A stretch of DNA of 64,000 nucleotides, from NCBI GenBank assembly GCA_021613375.1, contig CM038710.1:24884667-24948666 (forward strand). Direction: 5' to 3'. The DNA is from Megaleporinus macrocephalus. Lineage: Eukaryota > Chordata > Actinopteri > Characiformes > Anostomidae. The stretch's first letter is position 1, and each line of letters opens with the position of its first letter. Positions 60,400 to 64,000 of the stretch are shown here, one piece after another. The translations under genes and the position numbers were made by a program. Under the pieces are notes generated by a model. The model had not been told where the DNA came from and made no database searches. It saw only the letters and a list, made by a program, of their open reading frames with translations.

Positions 60400-60620
60400 A
60401 ACATTAATCATGACATGGAGACTGAAAGCTTGAGGGAGCAGACGTTTATTATGGCTGATAAATTAAGGTTTGTTTACTGCTACATATACAGCATCTCTCT
60501 TGTCCCTTTGTGGTTAATTAGCTGGTGCCATTTTCACTTTCATTATGAATCTAATTATCTGTCATTACACAATCTCACAATCGTATGAGATGGATATTTG
60601 ATCAATTACTGAAAGTCATG
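60400..60620. promoter_or_regulatory. Candidate regulatory block: SOX/TCF-type site beside TAATTA
   Basis: CTTTGTGG (60507-60514) abuts TTAATTAGC. Downstream lie TCTAATTATCTGTCATTACA and GATCAATTACTG, giving five TAAT/ATTA-type cores in about 110 bp. Repeat-free and frame-free. Motifs are seen; function is inferred. Confidence 0.38.
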
Positions 60621-62820
60621 ACCTACAGTCAAAACTGTCAATTTTCAAAGTTGTATGCACATCTATTGCCCGATTTAAATACTCACAGGTGGGCGACAGG
60701 TTTTAAGTGTACTCATTGGAATTATGAAAAACAAATGAATAGCTGAAGATATACTTTATTTTAACAGCATGCATGCAGTAATTGATGCAGCTTATTGCTA
60801 ATAAAATACTGTGCAGGCTTTACACTGGATGTTGGAACTTTGCTGTAAAGAGCTGATGGCATTCATGTTGGAAGATCAGTATTGGGTCCCCAACACCACC
60901 ATATTGGGAGTAAAATGCTAAAATAATGGTTGTACTAAAATCATCGGTTAAAATACATGGCAATTGTGTTAATAAATAATAAGTGGTGTTGTGAGAATTT
61001 TTTTTATCACTGGATTAGATCTGTGCTTTTCTATAGAGTATATTTTAACAGGTAACGTCATTGTTTTTGAAGTCATGAGGCAAATATTATAAAACTTGAT
61101 AATAATATAGAATTGGGGTAATATTTAGTGCAATTACTGACTATTTTTTTAATATTACTTTAATTTATCATAATAACTCAATTATTTTATTCACTGGTAT
61201 TAACTGGAAAAAGACTATTTACTATTTAATTCATAGTAACAAAAATATTTATTTATAGGTAAAGAAAGTTTTAGTACCATTATTTTTATATCATATTACC
61301 ACTGCAGTTGAAAAATTTATAAATACTACCAAAGGTATTGGAGATAGATCACTTCACAGAATACAGTTTTATTGCTCAACAGCCCAATGCTAAGGGCTAA
61401 GCATTAGGCATGGTGCTCTGCACTTATAGAAGCAGTCTGTGCACTTTAACGTAGTTAAGTTCACTGATTAGAAGGGAATCTTCTTTTACACATTGTTACA
61501 TCCCAGGACATATCTTTTTTTACTCACACATGAGATTGTGGCCTGGTCTGGCTCCTTTTTTTCTCTGTCTTTTTATTTGTTGTTTATTTTATTTGTTATT
61601 ATGTATAAGGTTGACATATTCTTGTGTAGTGATAGATAACACGCTGTATAGGATGTTCGCTTGTACTTAATGTCCTAAAACATTCACTAATCAGTCTGTT
61701 GTTTTCATCCAAAGACATAAAGAACAGACCAGCATACAGTAGGAAATGTATTAAAGTAGTGCTACAGATAGTTTGTGTTTGTACAAGTGGCCAATGTAAC
61801 TTAAGCATGAGAAAATAATAAAATGGAAGTTTAAATGCTTTCAACAACATAATCCATCTTGTTGGAGTAAAAAAACTTTTTTGTAAATAAAAACTTTTTT
61901 ATTTTTTGTTTTAAAATATTTTATTATTTATTTTTTTGACCAGAGTGATGAACAGAAAAGTAAATAAGCATGCCATTAGGAATACACAGTTATTGATTTT
62001 ATTTTTTGTTTTAAATGTATTATATTTTAAAAGTTTAGGTCAATTTCAAGGCAGATAACTTGCCAAAATGTTTGTATATAGTTTGATAATATTGTTCATA
62101 AAATTAAACAAAACAAAACATCTTAAATTCCATTTATTCAATAAGTGGTAATATTTAATACATTATGTTCTGAATTATTATTGCATATAGCAAGTGATTT
62201 TTATCTTTTGAATGCTAGTGTACAAAAACACATGAAAGTTCTGAGTATTGTACTGTATTGACATTTGAGCTCTTAAGCTAAAGTGATGGATATTTGTGTC
62301 ATTTATAACTCTGTTATGAAGGATTGCTCCCAGGTAATGGAACAAAAGACTAATATAGAACAAAGCCTAATACAGAATGCTATATATCAAAATATGTCCT
62401 CAGAATAAAAAGATGCAGGAAATTATGTGTATGAAATGTACCACTTTACCTTGAGAACATTGGCTTCTTACATATAACTGATTTACAGCGCTAGACTTCT
62501 GCCTTACTGATTACATCACTTTGAAATGATACTTCATAACAGTATTGAATTAAAAAGCTGTCTGTCACTTTTGTTTGAAAATTCGAATAATAACAATAAT
62601 AAAAAACAAATAAACAAAATACTGACAAACACTGTTCACACGCAGTCATCTGTAAATATTTCTCTATTCAAATAAAATATTAATTACATTTTTTATAGCT
62701 TATTTAATCAAGCATCAGTTGTTATGACACTTGAGGTAAAAGGACATGCAATATTCACAAATGCAGACTTTAAGACAACTAATGCTAGTAGAAATAAGAC
62801 CTGTCTTAGTCATGACAGCT
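60621..62820. other. Long AT-rich non-coding stretch
   Basis: Very AT-rich around 61,000-62,150 with T-rich runs. Frames 61599-61850 and 62178-62363 (minus) have no domain. Confidence 0.4.
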
Positions 62821-63252
62821 TACACTATTGTTTTAGGCACCTAAGCTCATTATCATATTCACTAGTAAAAACACCATATATCATTAGAACAGATACAAAT
62901 TAGCCTGAATATCTTATTATACAGCATTAGTATCTTATTTTGAAAGTAGTAGATAATATCTTGAGCTCCAGTTTGAAAAACAAAGTTTAGTTCCAGATGT
63001 CTTCTGGATGTCCAGACGTACTGAGCGGACAAAGCAGGTATTATTTGATAACTGTAAATAATACTGGGTTATTTTCACAAGGAAAAACTTGGAAAGGGTT
63101 AAATAAACACACTGACATATGTAAAAAGCACTACTTACTGTATTATTACTATTTTAATATTTAATAAAATTTTAAAAAAGTGTTCTGTCTGGACAAAGTA
63201 ACTTTTTAAACATAACAATGTCCCCAAGTGACACAAACTGTACAGTATTGTA
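62821..63252 (+). mobile_element. Small TIR element, family F1
   Basis: The left end is TACACTATTGTTTTAGGC and the right end, reverse-complemented, is TACAATACTGTACAGTTTG, so both begin at a TA. The 432-bp interior shares TATCATTAGAACAGATAC, AGTAGATAATATCTTG, TCTTCTGGATG and GTTAAATAAACACACTG with the other copies. No transposase. Confidence 0.78.
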
Positions 63253-63759
63253 CATAGTTACATGCTGTGTAACATTGCTGCCTTTCAGTAAAGTCTTAAC
63301 ACTTGATCTTAAATCTGCACAGAGCACTGAAGTAAAGGGAAATAGCCTTGGTTGTTTCGTGTTACTGGGATTAGAAAAACAATTACCTTGTCTCATTTAC
63401 ACACTCATTAAATACTTATAAGAGTACGCAATGAAAACGTTGTTTACTTTTACAATTGTGGAAAATGACAGAACAACATGTACTTCTAATTCCACCCAGT
63501 GCTGAATTCTTATTAGCAATTTATAAACAGATTTTTCTGGATGTTTCCTGTAGACACGGTGTTATGCAGCAGTCTTTGACATTTTAGTGATGAAAACATT
63601 AAACAGTCAGCTGCAGCTCACCAGAGGATTTCCACAGCACTGCATGTCTGCTTTCTCACATAGCTGCAAATTATTCCAGCACTAACTCCTATTGAAAATT
63701 AAATTTACCCATACCAAGTAAGAGCATGTTTAACATACCAAGCAGCAGATTCTCAATTG
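63253..63759. other. Non-coding DNA
   Basis: Nothing recognised beyond a 67-codon domain-free frame. Confidence 0.4.
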
Positions 63760-63990
63760 TAATTGACTTGCTGAATTACTGTCACACTCCTTCCAAATGA
63801 CATGAGCCTCTGAGTCTGAGCACTGGCTCCACAGAAAAGTGGGAGAATGAATAACTCTCAAGATTGGGTTTGGGGGTGGGGGTGGGCAAAAGGAGGAGGT
63901 GGAGAAGGAGAAAATGTGGTTGCTGAGGCGTATAATTAGCAATTACATTTGGTGTCATCAGTAATAACTATTTCAGTGCAGATCTGTGGG
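63760..63990. promoter_or_regulatory. Weak candidate regulatory block
   Basis: TTGGGGGTGGGGGTGGGC, a G-rich Sp/KLF-type run, is followed by AGGAGGAGGTGGAGAAGG and then GTATAATTAGCAATTACATT. A G-rich stretch beside homeodomain cores is unusual for this AT-rich window. The G runs could also form a quadruplex. Confidence 0.28.
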
Positions 63991-64000
63991 GTTAATGCTG

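Overview
The window looks like a teleost fish nuclear chromosome, AT-rich and gene-poor. The evidence is the repeat content: decayed Tc1/mariner-type transposons with D-L-N-I-[IT] and WGC signatures, tRNA-derived SINEs whose 3' parts resemble fish SINE families, very long (TA)n and (GATA)n tracts, and small TA-flanked inverted-repeat elements. The repeat types I recognise are most familiar from ostariophysan fish (characins, catfish, cyprinids). That narrower placement is inference from memory, not a search result.

I found no convincing protein-coding gene, tRNA, rRNA, CRISPR array or bacterial or viral gene. Every open frame is short (about 128 codons or less) and has no recognisable host-protein domain. 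Several are simply readings of (TA)n, (GATA)n or (TC)n, and the only recognisable protein homology is to transposase remnants. The window is best read as an intergenic gene desert or the inside of a very large intron.

Layout. 0-3.2 kb: a degenerate 160-bp tandem repeat, then unique AT-rich DNA. 3.2-9.1 kb: the repeat-dense part, with (TA)n/(GATA)n, a small transposon, a near-identical triplicated unit of about 0.5 kb (5,539-7,047) and a mini-element sitting between two (TA)n tracts. 9.1-24 kb: mostly unique DNA with probable regulatory blocks, a degenerate minisatellite, one SINE, one complete TIR element (16,870-17,347) and a 218-bp tandem duplication. 24.4-37.2 kb: at least seven decayed Tc1-like pieces in both orientations, a SINE tail, (TC)n/(GA)n tracts and several regulatory-looking blocks. 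37-47 kb: a two-module repeat duplicated with a 609-bp length difference, then largely featureless DNA. 47-57.5 kb: dispersed repeats, two more SINEs (one with a perfect 12-bp target-site duplication) and a 110-bp duplicated block. 57.5-64 kb: regulatory-looking blocks, a (TA)n tract, a Tc1 scrap and another complete TIR element.

What may matter functionally is a set of unique, less AT-rich segments holding clustered transcription-factor-like motifs (homeodomain TAAT cores, TEAD-like CATTCC, a DR1-like nuclear receptor site, an octamer). They resemble the conserved non-coding elements found in deserts around developmental regulators. Conservation cannot be seen from one sequence, so these are candidates only. 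No previously undescribed biological system is supported; the best leads are the recent triplication, the 39-40 kb duplicated repeat and the motif-dense non-coding blocks.
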